DNA of 13,755 bases from assembly GCA_030691805.1 (NCBI GenBank), contig JAUYDP010000419.1:1-13755 (forward strand). The letters are read 5' to 3'. The stretch comes from Dehalococcoidia bacterium. GTDB taxonomy: Bacteria > Chloroflexota > Dehalococcoidia > JAUYDP01. Of this stretch, positions 13,550 through 13,755 are shown in pieces. Position 1 is the stretch's first letter. Each line of letters opens with the position of its first letter. The position numbers and the translations under genes are program-made. The notes under the pieces are model-generated. The model had not been told where the DNA came from. It did not search any database and worked only from the letters and a program-made list of their open reading frames with translations.

Positions 13550-13580
13550 CCACCTTAGATGCTATTAAATCCGGCCAGGA

Positions 13581-13755
13581 TCATTCCAAGGAATTAAGCA
13601 CGATTGGCAGATACAACTTCCACAGATATGCATGCAAGTCAATGACCTTTTCCACCGCTTTCGAATTTACATCTATCACCGATATGTTGTCTGAACGGGT
13701 ATTTATAACATAGATCTTGCTAACATTATCGTTTGCGAATGCATAATTCGGGAAG
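13581..13755 (-). CDS. C-terminal end of a YVTN-type beta-propeller surface protein (partial)
   Basis: The last 57 codons of a gene that enters from beyond the right edge. The sequence contains VSKIYVINTRSDNISVIDV, a typical YVTN repeat (kiYVtN..sntvsVID..t..vv..i) from surface-layer-like beta-propeller proteins, followed by VEKVIDL. It then ends abruptly with WKLYLPIVLNSLE and TGA (13583-13581). LYLPIVL just before the C-terminus resembles the YLPLVLR-type tail common on secreted Chloroflexota proteins. The stretch is distinctly richer in A+T than the neighbouring genes, which could mean recent transfer. The ligand and role are unknown. Confidence 0.65.
   Translation of the reverse strand, partial: FPNYAFANDNVSKIYVINTRSDNISVIDVNSKAVEKVIDLHAYLWKLYLPIVLNSLE

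Overview
The window looks like part of the chromosome of an anaerobic or facultative bacterium, most likely a Chloroflexota (Dehalococcoidia/Anaerolineae-like) genome. The clues are the lipoproteins with long TPTPT/PAEKPAEK linkers, a truncated secreted protein that ends in a LYLPIVL-type tail (seen on many Chloroflexota exported proteins), a fairly GC-rich base composition and many palindromic intergenic repeats. This placement is an inference from style, not from a marker gene.

Left half (1-6471, all genes on +). A small DUF559/Vsr-like nuclease gene sits between two copies of a hairpin repeat. Next come a single 2-hydroxyacyl-CoA dehydratase/benzoyl-CoA reductase-type iron-sulfur subunit, a repeat-filled gap, and its ATP-dependent activator (HgdC/BadF type). 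After a 471-bp gap ending in a strong promoter with a G9 tract in its spacer, there are two tandem paralogous branched-chain-amino-acid-type ABC substrate-binding lipoproteins with no permease or ATPase nearby. Nearly every gap here carries a different palindromic element.

Right half (6472-12921). A minus-strand run reads, in transcription order: a divergent catalytic subunit of a B12-dependent acyl-CoA mutase (no B12 domain), a double-hotdog MaoC-like protein, a frameshifted remnant of an acyl-CoA synthetase N-terminus, and a phytoene-desaturase-like FAD oxidoreductase. Divergent from it, with back-to-back promoters, is an aryl-acid-AMP-ligase-like (EntE/DhbE type) acyl-CoA ligase. Together these look like activation of an organic acid to its CoA thioester, carbon-skeleton rearrangement, and further hotdog and redox chemistry. 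The mutase has lost the residues that hold methylmalonyl-CoA's carboxylate, so its substrate is probably something else. The reductase/activator pair and the orphan solute receptors would fit the same acyl-CoA theme, but that link is inference.

Right edge (12922-13755, all on -). An AbrB-type DNA-binding protein without a partner toxin converges on the ligase. Behind it lie a truncated conserved domain running into the AbrB start, and the AT-rich C-terminal end of a YVTN-type beta-propeller surface protein that enters from beyond the window. This edge looks like a region of gene decay and acquisition.
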